64,000 nucleotides of DNA from Alloalcanivorax xiamenensis. Its GTDB lineage: Bacteria; Pseudomonadota; Gammaproteobacteria; Pseudomonadales; Alcanivoracaceae. Made by a program: the position numbers and the translations under genes. The notes beneath the pieces are model-generated. The model was not told where the DNA came from. It did not search any database and was given only the letters and a program-made list of their open reading frames with translations. Shown here one piece after another: positions 44,619 to 52,480 of the stretch; the stretch's first letter is position 1; the number at the start of each line of letters is the position of its first letter. The stretch lies in NCBI RefSeq assembly GCF_009846745.1, contig NZ_AQPF01000017.1, forward strand, positions 13,394 through 77,393. Reading direction: 5' to 3'.

Positions 44619-44631
44619 GCCGGAGATAACC

Positions 44632-45159
44632 ATGTCCCGAATGGTGCGGGAAAACGAAATCAGCGGTCTGCGTGAGCGGTTGTTTTTCGCCCGCGACCTG
44701 CTCAAGACACTACGGGCCGAGGCCGGCGATTCGGTGGGGCACCGCCTGGCGCTGCGTGGCGCGGTGGTGTTTCATCTTTATTCGGTGCTGGTGGGCATGG
44801 CGCGGCAGTCCGCCAAGTCCTACCAGGTGCCCGGTTACGATGACCTGATCAGCCTCGCTGTCCTGGAGCAGGCTTTCGCCAATACCGGTGTTCGCGCCCC
44901 GGAGATGCAATTGTTGACCCAGGCGCGGCGGGATCGCTCCGATCCGGTATGCTGGCTGGATCTGGAGCTGCGCGCCGCGGTGGGCGCCGCCGGTCTGGCG
45001 CGCCGGGCCACGCCTCCCGGTGAAACCAACGCCCTGGCTCTGCGCGCCGAGGATCCTTACGCGCCCCTGGCCGACGGTGACCTGGAGCGTCTGCAAAAGG
45101 CGGCCGACCGGGTAGAGGAACTGCTTGGCTTGTTCGGTACTTATATGGATGAATGGTAA
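44632..45159 (+). CDS. DUF6586-like hypothetical protein
   Basis: 175 aa, mainly helical (LRERLFFARDLLKTLRAEAG; ALRGAVVFHLYSVLVGMARQ). P. aeruginosa has a similar small gene just after topA. No known function. ATG 44632 lies just after a REP pair with GGAG upstream. Confidence 0.78.
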   Translation: MSRMVRENEISGLRERLFFARDLLKTLRAEAGDSVGHRLALRGAVVFHLYSVLVGMARQSAKSYQVPGYDDLISLAVLEQAFANTGVRAPEMQLLTQARRDRSDPVCWLDLELRAAVGAAGLARRATPPGETNALALRAEDPYAPLADGDLERLQKAADRVEELLGLFGTYMDEW

Positions 45160-45187
45160 GTATGGAGAATGGTAAGCGGGGAGCGAC

Positions 45188-46213
45188 ATGTTGTTACTGA
45201 TCATCTTCGCCGCCATTGCTTTGGGGTTCTCGTTCCTCTGCTCGATTCTGGAAGCCGCTCTGCTGTCCATCACCCCCAGCTACATCGCCGGTCTCAAGGA
45301 CGACAAACCCAAGTTGTTTGAACGTCTGCGGCACCTCAAGGATGACATCGACGACCCGCTGGCGGCCATTCTCACGCTCAATACCATCGCCCATACCGCC
45401 GGCGCCACCGGGGTCGGCGCCCAGGTGGCGGTGCTGTTCGGGGAAACCTGGCTGGGTGTGGCCTCGGCGGTCATGACGCTGGCCATCCTGATCGTCTCCG
45501 AGATTATTCCGAAGACCATTGGCGCCAAATTCTGGCGCGCCCTGGCGCCGCTGCTGCCGCCGGTGCTCAATGTCATGATCTGGGTACTCAAGCCGTTCGT
45601 GTGGTTATCGAAAATGATTACCCGGCGGATTGGCGACGGCGAGCCGGATACCGACATTCGGGCGGAGTTGAAGGCGATGGCGGCGATTGGCCACGAGCAG
45701 CAGGCGCTGGATGAGGGCGAGCGGCGGGTCATCGCCAATATTCTCAGCCTCCATGACATCAGGGTCGACAAGGTGATGACCCCTCGTACGGTGGTGGAAT
45801 CGCTGCGCCCGGAGCAGACCGTGGCCGAAGTGCGCCACCACCTGGTGTCCACGCCTTTTTCCCGCTATCCGGTGCTGAACGACAAGGATGAAGCACTCGG
45901 CTATGTGCACAAAAGCGATCTGTTGGAAGTGGAAGATGAGCGTACCGTGGGCGAACTGGCCCGTGCCATGGCCTTGTTCCGCACCGACACAAACATCGAG
46001 ACGGTGTTTGGTGAGATGCTGCGTGACCGGCAACACCTGGGCCTGGTCTACGATGACCTGGGGACCTGGGTGGGCCTGGTCACCATGGAAGACATCATTG
46101 AAACCATCCTCGGTCAGGAAATCATGGACGAAACCGATAATGTGGCCAATCTGCGCCACTATGCCCGCCAGCGCTGGAGCCGCAAACTCAAACGCAAGGG
46201 CGCCCCGGAATAA
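45188..46213 (+). CDS. CNNM/CBS-domain membrane protein (HlyC/CorC family)
   Basis: 341 aa. The CNNM transmembrane domain has four membrane segments (LLLIIFAAIALGFSFLCS; then regions around 60-145) with the SEIIPKTIGAKFW motif. A CBS pair is at about residues 195-315 (VDKVMTPRTVVESL; GLVTMEDIIETILGQEIMDE). The C-terminal CorC_HlyC domain is missing; a basic tail RQRWSRKLKRKG ends it. Relatives handle Mg2+ or Co2+ or other metals. The ATG at 45188 follows GCGGGGAG. Confidence 0.87.
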   Translation: MLLLIIFAAIALGFSFLCSILEAALLSITPSYIAGLKDDKPKLFERLRHLKDDIDDPLAAILTLNTIAHTAGATGVGAQVAVLFGETWLGVASAVMTLAILIVSEIIPKTIGAKFWRALAPLLPPVLNVMIWVLKPFVWLSKMITRRIGDGEPDTDIRAELKAMAAIGHEQQALDEGERRVIANILSLHDIRVDKVMTPRTVVESLRPEQTVAEVRHHLVSTPFSRYPVLNDKDEALGYVHKSDLLEVEDERTVGELARAMALFRTDTNIETVFGEMLRDRQHLGLVYDDLGTWVGLVTMEDIIETILGQEIMDETDNVANLRHYARQRWSRKLKRKGAPE

Positions 46214-46223
46214 CGGCCTCTGC

Positions 46224-46263
46224 TTGACGGTGATCGCCGCCAAACGTATGTTTCAAACGTTTG
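46224..46263 (+). promoter_or_regulatory. psrA promoter with two PsrA-type operators
   Basis: TTGACG (46224-46229) and TATGTT (46247-46252) are 17 bases apart. CAAAC-GTAT-GTTTC (46241-46254) fits the published PsrA consensus (C/G)AAAC-N2-4-GTTT(G/C) and covers the -10. It is followed at 46254-46263 by the perfect palindrome CAAACGTTTG. Self-repression is expected, with release by fatty acids. Confidence 0.82.
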
Positions 46264-46284
46264 CTTTCAGCCCGGCAGGTCTCC

Positions 46285-46911
46285 ATGTCTCAATCCGATA
46301 CTGTGCGCCGCATCCTTGATACGGCGGAAGTGCTGTTCGCCCAGAAGGGGTTCGCGGAAACCAGCCTGCGCGCGATTACCGGCAAGGCCGGTGTTAATCT
46401 GGCCGCGGTGAACTACCATTTCGGCTCCAAGGAGGCGCTGATCCAGGCGGTGTTCGAGCGCTATCTGACGCCGTTCTGCCAGGCGTTGTCGGTGAAGTTG
46501 AAGGAACTGGAGCTGGACGACGGTCCGCTCAGTCTGGAGCGGCTGTTGACCGTGGCATCGCGGCTGGCGTTGGGCTCCGGTACCGAGGAGCCGCGACGCG
46601 CCATGATCTTCTTCCGCCTGGCCGGCCAGGCCTACAGCCAGCCGCAGGACCATCTGCGCGCCTATCTGCGCAAGCATTACGGCGATGTTTTCAACCAGTT
46701 CACCACCTTGCTGCGCCGCACCGCACCGGATGTGCCGCCGGTGGAGTTGTTCTGGCGCGTGCACTTCAGCCTCGGGGCGGTGATCTTCACGCTTTCCGGT
46801 ATGGAATCCCTGCAGACCATCAGCAAGAAGGACTTCAACCGTTCGGTGTCCGCCAGCGATATCGCCCAGCATCTGCTGCCCTTCGTGGTGGGCGGGATAA
46901 AAGGCAACTGA
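46285..46911 (+). CDS. psrA: TetR-family fatty-acid regulator PsrA
   Basis: 208-aa TetR regulator. SQSDTVRRILDTAEVLFAQK, then GFAETSLRAITGKAGVNLAA and VNYHFGSKEALIQAVFERYL match P. aeruginosa PsrA closely, as does WRVHFSLGAVIFTLSGMESL. PsrA represses fatty acid beta-oxidation genes and itself, and activates rpoS in Pseudomonas. ATG 46285 is chosen from the PsrA alignment; a start at 46261 would lie inside the operator. Neighbourhood (lexA, topA, nagZ) agrees. Confidence 0.93.
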   Translation: MSQSDTVRRILDTAEVLFAQKGFAETSLRAITGKAGVNLAAVNYHFGSKEALIQAVFERYLTPFCQALSVKLKELELDDGPLSLERLLTVASRLALGSGTEEPRRAMIFFRLAGQAYSQPQDHLRAYLRKHYGDVFNQFTTLLRRTAPDVPPVELFWRVHFSLGAVIFTLSGMESLQTISKKDFNRSVSASDIAQHLLPFVVGGIKGN

Positions 46912-46917
46912 AAAGAC

Positions 46918-46948
46918 AGTTGATAGTTGACAGTGGATAGTTGACAGT
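46918..46948. repeat. Degenerate heptamer array downstream of psrA
   Basis: AGTTGAT-AGTTGAC-AGTGGAT-AGTTGAC-AGT: four heptamers in tandem begin 7 bases after the psrA stop. An inverted array lies at 47083 on the other side of REP pair R7. Confidence 0.88.
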
Positions 46949-46970
46949 CCAAAAAACAGGTGACCCTGAG

Positions 46971-47054
46971 CCGCTGTGGGAAGCTTGCTTGCAAGCGAAT
47001 ATTGCAAACGCTTGAGCGAACCCATTCGCTTGCAAGCAAGCTTCCCACAGCGGC
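46971..47054. repeat. REP-like inverted pair R7
   Basis: CCGCTGTGGGAAGCTTGCTT and its inverse are separated by about 35 bases; heptamer arrays flank it on both sides. Confidence 0.88.
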
Positions 47055-47082
47055 TAAAGAACAGGTTGTTTGTGTTTCCGCC

Positions 47083-47110
47083 GTCAACTGTCCACCATCC
47101 ACTGTCAACT
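47083..47110. repeat. Inverted heptamer array before the L,D-transpeptidase gene
   Basis: GTCAACT-GTCCACC-ATCCACT-GTCAACT: four heptamers, reverse complement of the 46918 type, ending 16 bases before the next start codon. Confidence 0.88.
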
Positions 47111-47126
47111 TTCCCGCGTTGGTCCT

Positions 47127-47597
47127 ATGCATATCATTATTTCCCTTGCCGATCAGACCCTGACCCTCGATGGCGCCGGCCAGCGTCGTTATCCGGTTTC
47201 CACCGCGGCGGTCGGTGCCGATGAGCGCAGCGGCAGTAACGGCACGCCCCGTGGGGAACATCTGGTGCGTGCCCGTATCGGCGAGGGGCTTCCCGTGGGC
47301 GCGGTGTTTCGCGGACGCCGCTTCAGCGGCGAGATCCTGACACCGGAACGGGCCGCGGCGGAACCGGAGCGGGACTGGGTGCTCAGTCGCATTCTCTGGC
47401 TCGGAGGGCTGGAACCGGGTAAAAACCAGGGCGGTGACGTGGATAGTTTCCGGCGCTTTATTTATATTCACGGCACGCCGGATCATGAGCCCATGGGGCA
47501 GCCCGCCTCCCACGGTTGTATCCGCATGCGTAACGCCGACGTCATCGATTTGTTCGACCGCGTGCCATTGGGGTGCGGGGTCTCCATCACCGAGTAA
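47127..47597 (+). CDS. L,D-transpeptidase (YkuD) domain protein without signal peptide
   Basis: 156-aa YkuD-fold protein. The catalytic motif is HGTPDHEPMGQPASHGCIRM with Cys131. Unlike most L,D-transpeptidases it has no export signal; it starts directly MHIIISLADQTLTL. ATG 47127 is the only sensible start; upstream in-frame codons fall in the repeat. nagZ begins 4 bp after the stop, tying it to peptidoglycan recycling. A cytosolic L,D-carboxypeptidase-like role on recycled peptides is possible. Confidence 0.85.
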   Translation: MHIIISLADQTLTLDGAGQRRYPVSTAAVGADERSGSNGTPRGEHLVRARIGEGLPVGAVFRGRRFSGEILTPERAAAEPERDWVLSRILWLGGLEPGKNQGGDVDSFRRFIYIHGTPDHEPMGQPASHGCIRMRNADVIDLFDRVPLGCGVSITE

Positions 47598-47601
47598 TCA
47601 C

Positions 47602-48624
47602 ATGAATCAGGCCAATAACACCCAGCCTTTGCTGATGCTGGATCTGGAAGGCGTCGCGCTCACCAGTGAGGAGCGCGATTTACTCGTTCATCCCGCCGTC
47701 GGCGGGGTGATTTTGTTCAGCCGCAACTATCAGGGCCCGCTGCAGGTACGTGATCTGGTGGCGTCCATGCGGGCGCTGCGGCCGGAATTGCTGATCGCCG
47801 TGGACCAGGAAGGCGGGCGGGTGCAGCGCCTGCGTGAAGGGTTTACCCGGCTGCCGGCCATGGGCACGCTGGGACGGCGTTATCAGCAGGATCCCCGGGC
47901 TGGCCGCGAGGCCGCGGAGCTGCTCGGCGAACTGATGGCCGACGAAGTGCGCGCCGTGGACATCGACATCAGCTTCGCGCCGGTGCTGGATCTGGATCAC
48001 GGTCGCAGCACGGTGATTGGAGATCGTAGCTTCAGCAATGACGTCGACGTGCTGATCACCCTGGCGGATGCCTTTCTGGACGGCATGCAGCGGGCCGGCA
48101 TGAGCGCCACCGGTAAACATTTCCCCGGTCATGGCCATGTCCAGGCCGACTCCCATCTGGAATTGCCGGAGGACCCGCGCACGCTGTCTGAAATGGCCGC
48201 CGATCTGGCGCCGTTCCGGGCGCTGGCGCCGCGCCTGGACGGCATCATGCCTGCCCATGTGCGCTACCCGGCCATGGACGCCCAGCCCGCCGGTTTTTCC
48301 CGCTACTGGTTACAGAAAGTGCTGCGCGAGGAGCTGGGCTTCCGGGGCGTGATCTTTTCCGATGATCTGACCATGGCCGGCGCCGCCGCGGCCGGAGATT
48401 ATACGCAGCGGGCGGGGGCGGCCCTGAACGCCGGCTGCGACATGGTGCTGGTATGCAACGATCGCGCCGGTGCCCTGGCGGTGCTGTCCTGGCTGGAGCA
48501 ACAAGCATTGCCGAAAGGGGTGCCAGCCAGTGCTTTGCGGGCGCGCCCGCGCCGGCCGATGAGCCCGGCCCGCCGCCAACGGGCCTGTGATATCGCCGAA
48601 CAATTGTCAGGAGAAAACGCATGA
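47602..48624 (+). CDS. nagZ: Beta-N-acetylhexosaminidase NagZ
   Basis: 340-aa GH3 enzyme that removes GlcNAc from anhydromuropeptides in the cytosol. AVDQEGGRVQRL and ATGKHFPGHGHVQADSH (His177 in the flexible loop) are the family motifs. The nucleophile Asp lies in IFSDDLTMAGA (residues 254-255). ATG 47602 starts 4 bp after the previous gene. It overlaps the MscS-type gene by 4 bases. nagZ next to psrA and mtnP matches P. aeruginosa. Confidence 0.95.
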   Translation: MNQANNTQPLLMLDLEGVALTSEERDLLVHPAVGGVILFSRNYQGPLQVRDLVASMRALRPELLIAVDQEGGRVQRLREGFTRLPAMGTLGRRYQQDPRAGREAAELLGELMADEVRAVDIDISFAPVLDLDHGRSTVIGDRSFSNDVDVLITLADAFLDGMQRAGMSATGKHFPGHGHVQADSHLELPEDPRTLSEMAADLAPFRALAPRLDGIMPAHVRYPAMDAQPAGFSRYWLQKVLREELGFRGVIFSDDLTMAGAAAAGDYTQRAGAALNAGCDMVLVCNDRAGALAVLSWLEQQALPKGVPASALRARPRRPMSPARRQRACDIAEQLSGENA

Positions 48625-49781
48625 ATTGGGAGGCCCTGCTGAACTGGAAACTGTTGCTCCAGTGGCCCGGCCCGGAAACGCAAACGATCATCTGGCTGAC
48701 CCAGGTGTTCGTGGTGGTGTTTTGTACCGTATCGCTGAATTTCCTGATGATGCGGATATTGGACATCCTCACCGTGCTGGGGGAAAAGACCGCCAGCAAA
48801 TGGGACGATGTGCTGATCGAGGCGCTGCGTCTGCCGTTGCGGCTGGTGACCTGGGTGATCGGGTTGTCGGTGGCGGCGGAGATGCTCTACGACGTCTCCG
48901 AAAGCGCCTTGTTCGAGCATGTGGGCATGGTCCGCCGGGTGGCGTTCATTGCCATCATCGCCATGTTTTTCAATCGCCTGATCACCGGCGTCGAGCATAA
49001 TCTGACCGACCCCGGCCGGATGAAGAAACCGATGGATACCACCACCGCGGCGGCGGTGTCCAAGCTGTTGCGGGTGTCGGTGATCATTACCTCCTTGCTG
49101 ATCATTCTGCAGGCGCTGGGCTACAGCGTATCCGGCGTGCTCGCCTTCGGTGGTATCGGGGGCATGGCGGTGGCGTTCGCCGCCAAGGATCTGCTCGCCA
49201 ACTTCTTTGGCGGCATGATGATCTACATGGACAAGCCGTTCAAAGTGGGGGAGTGGGTGCGCTCGCCGGACCGGACCATCGAGGGGACAGTGGAGCATAT
49301 TGGTTGGCGGCTGACCCGCATTCGCACTTTTGATCAACGTCCGCTGTACATTCCCAACTCGTTGTTCACCACCATCGTGCTGGAGAATCCGTCGCGCATG
49401 TTCAACCGGCGGATCAATGAAAAGATCGGTATCCGCTATAACGACTGGCGGAAGATGCCGGCGATCGTCGCCGACGTCCGGCAAATGCTGATCGATCACG
49501 ATGACATTGAAACCGATGCCCGTACCCTGATCGTCAATTTCGATACCTACGGCGCCTCGCACATCGAGTTCTTCATCTACACCTTCACCAAGACCACCAA
49601 CTGGGTGCGCTTCCACGGGATCAAGCAGGACGTGCTGATGAAGATCATGGAGATCGTCGAGCAGCATGGCGCCGAGTTCGCCTTCCCGACTCGCACTCTG
49701 CACATGGTCAGCGATGACGATCAGCAGGACAGCCCTCCGGCGCCGACCACCGAGGAGGCACGGCATGCCCATCGCGGATGA
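48621..49781 (+). CDS. MscS-family mechanosensitive channel
   Basis: 386-aa inner-membrane protein with transmembrane segments near residues 24-45, 75-95, 105-120, 150-170 and 175-200. The pore/beta-domain motif GVLAFGGIGGMAVAFAAKDL, followed by LANFFGGMMIYMDKPFKVGE, is diagnostic of the family. The C-terminal domain is cytosolic. It is coupled to nagZ by ATGA overlap. Its 3' end overlaps hpt by 17 bases. Confidence 0.92.
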   Translation: MNWEALLNWKLLLQWPGPETQTIIWLTQVFVVVFCTVSLNFLMMRILDILTVLGEKTASKWDDVLIEALRLPLRLVTWVIGLSVAAEMLYDVSESALFEHVGMVRRVAFIAIIAMFFNRLITGVEHNLTDPGRMKKPMDTTTAAAVSKLLRVSVIITSLLIILQALGYSVSGVLAFGGIGGMAVAFAAKDLLANFFGGMMIYMDKPFKVGEWVRSPDRTIEGTVEHIGWRLTRIRTFDQRPLYIPNSLFTTIVLENPSRMFNRRINEKIGIRYNDWRKMPAIVADVRQMLIDHDDIETDARTLIVNFDTYGASHIEFFIYTFTKTTNWVRFHGIKQDVLMKIMEIVEQHGAEFAFPTRTLHMVSDDDQQDSPPAPTTEEARHAHRG

Positions 49782-50328
49782 GGTAAAGCGGGAGTTGATG
49801 CAGGTGCGCCGTGATGCGCGCCAACTCCATTCCCAGGATCAGGTGGAAGCGGCCATTGGCAAACTGGCGATTCAGCTCACCGAGGACTACAGCGAGCGCT
49901 TCCCGCTGTTCGTCACCATCATGAACGGCGGCATGATCTTCGCCGGACATTTGCTCACGCGCCTGGATTTTCCGCTGGAAATGGACTATCTGCACGCTTC
50001 CCGCTATCTGGGTGACACCCGGGGCGGGGAGGTGGAGTGGATCGTCACTCCGGGTGCCAGCCTGTCCGGGCGAGACGTGATCATCCTCGACGATATTCTC
50101 GATGTCGGCTCCACCTTGTTGGCGATCGTCGATGCCTGCCACGCCCAGGGGGCCACCAGCGTGAAAACCTGCGTGCTGGTGGACAAGGTGCACGACCGCA
50201 AGGCGCGGCCGGGTCTGAAGGCTGATTACACCGCGCTGGAGGCCGAGGATTTTTACCTGTTCGGCATGGGCATGGACTACAAGGGCTATTGGCGCAACGC
50301 CCCCGGCATTTTCGCCGTGGAAGAATAA
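49765..50328 (+). CDS. hpt: Hypoxanthine-guanine phosphoribosyltransferase
   Basis: 187-aa purine salvage enzyme (hypoxanthine or guanine + PRPP). The PRPP-binding motif VIILDDILDVGSTLLAI, the substrate region TIMNGGMIFAGHL and DKVHDRKARPGLKADY are typical. The C-terminus FGMGMDYKGYWRNAPGI matches pseudomonad enzymes. Start ATG 49765 lies inside the channel gene, with GAGGAGG upstream. The nucleoside phosphorylase gene follows 9 bp later. Confidence 0.92.
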   Translation: MPIADEVKRELMQVRRDARQLHSQDQVEAAIGKLAIQLTEDYSERFPLFVTIMNGGMIFAGHLLTRLDFPLEMDYLHASRYLGDTRGGEVEWIVTPGASLSGRDVIILDDILDVGSTLLAIVDACHAQGATSVKTCVLVDKVHDRKARPGLKADYTALEAEDFYLFGMGMDYKGYWRNAPGIFAVEE

Positions 50329-50337
50329 GGAAGCGAG

Positions 50338-51072
50338 ATGCTGGCATTCATTGGCGGTACCGGTCTGACGCGCATGGACAACCTGCGCATTACCGGCAGC
50401 CAGACCCTGACCACCCGTTTCGGTGAGCCGTCGGCGCCGGTGGTGGAAGGACAACTCAACGGTCGCGAGGTGCTGTTCCTGGCCCGTCATGGCGATCCCC
50501 ATGTGTTGCTGCCTCATCAGGTCAACTACCGGGCCAATATGGTGGCGCTGAAGGAAGCGGGCGCCAGCGCCATCGTCGCCGTCAACGCGGTGGGCGGGAT
50601 CACCGACAAAGCGCCCACCGGCGCCCTGGTGCTGGCGGACCAGATCATCGACTACACCTACGGCCGTGACATGACGTTGTTCGACGATAAGGACGAGCCG
50701 CTGGTGCACGTGGATTTCAGTTGGCCGTTCGACGCCGCCTTGCGCGCCGCGCTCCAGGAGCGGCTGGCCGTCAGTGGCCTGGCCTGGACCGACGGTGGCT
50801 GTTACGGCGCCACTCAGGGGCCGCGACTGGAAACCGCCGCGGAGATTTTGCGCATGGAGCGTGACGGCTGCGACGTGGTCGGCATGACCGGCATGCCGGA
50901 AGCGGTTCTGGCCCGGGAACTGGACATCCCCTATGCGATGCTGTCCCTGGTGGTGAACCCTGGCGCTGGCAAATCCGACCGGGAGATCACCATGGCCGAG
51001 ATCGAAGTGGTAATTCACGATGGCATGGCCGGAGTGTGCCGGGTACTGGCGGATCTGGCGGGGCACTGCTAA
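50338..51072 (+). CDS. mtnP: S-methyl-5'-thioinosine phosphorylase (MTIP type)
   Basis: 244-aa nucleoside phosphorylase. FIGGTGLTRMD and LARHGDPHVLLPHQVNYRAN carry phosphate-binding residues; TQGPRLETAAEI and GMTGMPEAVLARELDIPYAM form the base site. In P. aeruginosa the equivalent (PA3004) cleaves methylthioinosine, releasing hypoxanthine. That is the substrate of Hpt encoded just upstream, so the pair forms a salvage route from polyamine and homoserine-lactone synthesis by-products. AAGGAAG precedes ATG 50338. Confidence 0.88.
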   Translation: MLAFIGGTGLTRMDNLRITGSQTLTTRFGEPSAPVVEGQLNGREVLFLARHGDPHVLLPHQVNYRANMVALKEAGASAIVAVNAVGGITDKAPTGALVLADQIIDYTYGRDMTLFDDKDEPLVHVDFSWPFDAALRAALQERLAVSGLAWTDGGCYGATQGPRLETAAEILRMERDGCDVVGMTGMPEAVLARELDIPYAMLSLVVNPGAGKSDREITMAEIEVVIHDGMAGVCRVLADLAGHC

Positions 51073-51392
51073 GGCACGGCCGCAGTCCCGTAGCGTTGTT
51101 CTTGGCGGCCACGACGTCCTTGTGGGAGATTCCTTGCAAGCGCAGGGGGGAACGCCGGAGGGGCAGTATTCGCCAGCAAGCTGGTCTCCCACGGCCTTTC
51201 CGCGTAGCCGCTGTGGGAAGCTTGCTTGCAAGTGAATGAGGTTTACTCAGGCGTTTGCAACATGAGTCCCGAACCTGCACTACTGAAACCAGAATAATTT
51301 CGAGGGACTGAAGTCGATCGGTGAACAGTATGCCGGCTGCCCGGGAGTTCATCACCGGCGTGAGGAAACGTTTCCGCAAAAAGGGGAGCATC
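51073..51392. other. Gap with REP arms before the DUF72 gene
   Basis: No gene is seen in these 320 bases. REP-like arms occupy about 51120-51237. The right part carries AGGGGAG ahead of the DUF72 start, and in-frame codons upstream to 51321 lack support. Confidence 0.5.
51120..51237. repeat. REP-like arms R8
   Basis: Three arms: CTTGTGGGAGATTCCTTGCA, CAGCAAGCTGGTCTCCCACG and CCGCTGTGGGAAGCTTGCTT. The second is inverted relative to the others; the last has no partner. Confidence 0.75.
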
Positions 51393-52397
51393 ATGCAAAG
51401 TTCTCTGTTTGCCGATGACAGTGCGATTCCTTCGGAAGTACGGGCGGCCACACCGGAAGCGTCGCTGATCCCGCTGGCGGCGGCTTTGCCGGAGACGCTC
51501 AGAATGGGTACCTCGTCCTGGCACTATCCGGGCTGGGCCGGGCTGGTTTGGGACAAACTCTACAGCGAAGAGCAGTTGTCCCGCCGGGGACTGAGCGCTT
51601 ATGCCAGACATCCCCTGTTTCGTGCCGTTGGTCTGGATCGCGGCTTTTATCGGCCGTTGAGCGTGGAGCAATACGCCGATCACGCGGCGCGGGTCCCCGA
51701 TGATTTTCGTTTCGTGGTCAAGGCGCCGAGCCGGGTCACCGATCCTCTGCTGCGAGGCAGCGGGGGCAAGGGAGAGAGGATCAACCCTGACTTTCTGGAT
51801 GCGGCGGCCGCCCGGGCCGAGTTGGTCGAACCGGCCGGAGCCGGCCTGGGGCCGAAGCTGGGGGCGTTGGTGTTTCAGATCAGCCCGTTACCCTCCCACT
51901 GGCTCACTGAAATGGAACGGCTGACCGAAGGGCTGCATGCGCTGTTGCGAAGCACCATGGCGCTCAAGGCCCGTTACCCGGAGGCGGTGGTGGCGGTGGA
52001 GGTGCGCGACCGGCAATGGCTGACCCCGGCCTTCGTGGACGCCCTTAAGGATACCGGCGCCACCTACTGCCTCGGTCTCCATGGCAAGATGCCGCCGATT
52101 GCCGAGCAACTGCCAATTCTGCGCGCGCTCTGGCCCGGCCCACTGGTATGTCGCTGGAACCTCAATCTGAAGCACGGCGCTTACGGCTATGAAAGGGCAC
52201 GGGACCAGTATTCGCCGTTCGACAAACTGGTGGATCCGGACCCGGAAACCCGCGAGGCCCTGGCACAGGTGATCGCCGGTACCGTGGGCGCGGGGCAACC
52301 GGCTTATGTGACGCTCAGTAATAAAGCGGAAGGCTGTTCGCCATTATCCGTGGCGGCGCTGGCCGAGGCGGTGCGGGCCCGGGTCGGCCCCGCCTGA
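51393..52397 (+). CDS. DUF72 (YecE-like) family protein
   Basis: 334-aa TIM-barrel protein of the DUF72 family. MGTSSWHYPGWAGLVWDK is the N-terminal signature, followed by GFYRPLSVEQYADHAARVPD and FVVKAPSRVTDPLL, VAVEVRDRQWL and the acidic/aromatic C-terminal strand. No biochemical activity is established for the family. ATG 51393 follows AGGGGAG; upstream in-frame Met at 51321 has no site. Confidence 0.85.
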   Translation: MQSSLFADDSAIPSEVRAATPEASLIPLAAALPETLRMGTSSWHYPGWAGLVWDKLYSEEQLSRRGLSAYARHPLFRAVGLDRGFYRPLSVEQYADHAARVPDDFRFVVKAPSRVTDPLLRGSGGKGERINPDFLDAAAARAELVEPAGAGLGPKLGALVFQISPLPSHWLTEMERLTEGLHALLRSTMALKARYPEAVVAVEVRDRQWLTPAFVDALKDTGATYCLGLHGKMPPIAEQLPILRALWPGPLVCRWNLNLKHGAYGYERARDQYSPFDKLVDPDPETREALAQVIAGTVGAGQPAYVTLSNKAEGCSPLSVAALAEAVRARVGPA

Positions 52398-52480
52398 TCC
52401 GGCGCCGAGAGCTATGGTGCCGGGGCATTTCCCAACGGATCTGCTAAGGTTCCACACCAGGACGCCGACAAAGGGATGTG

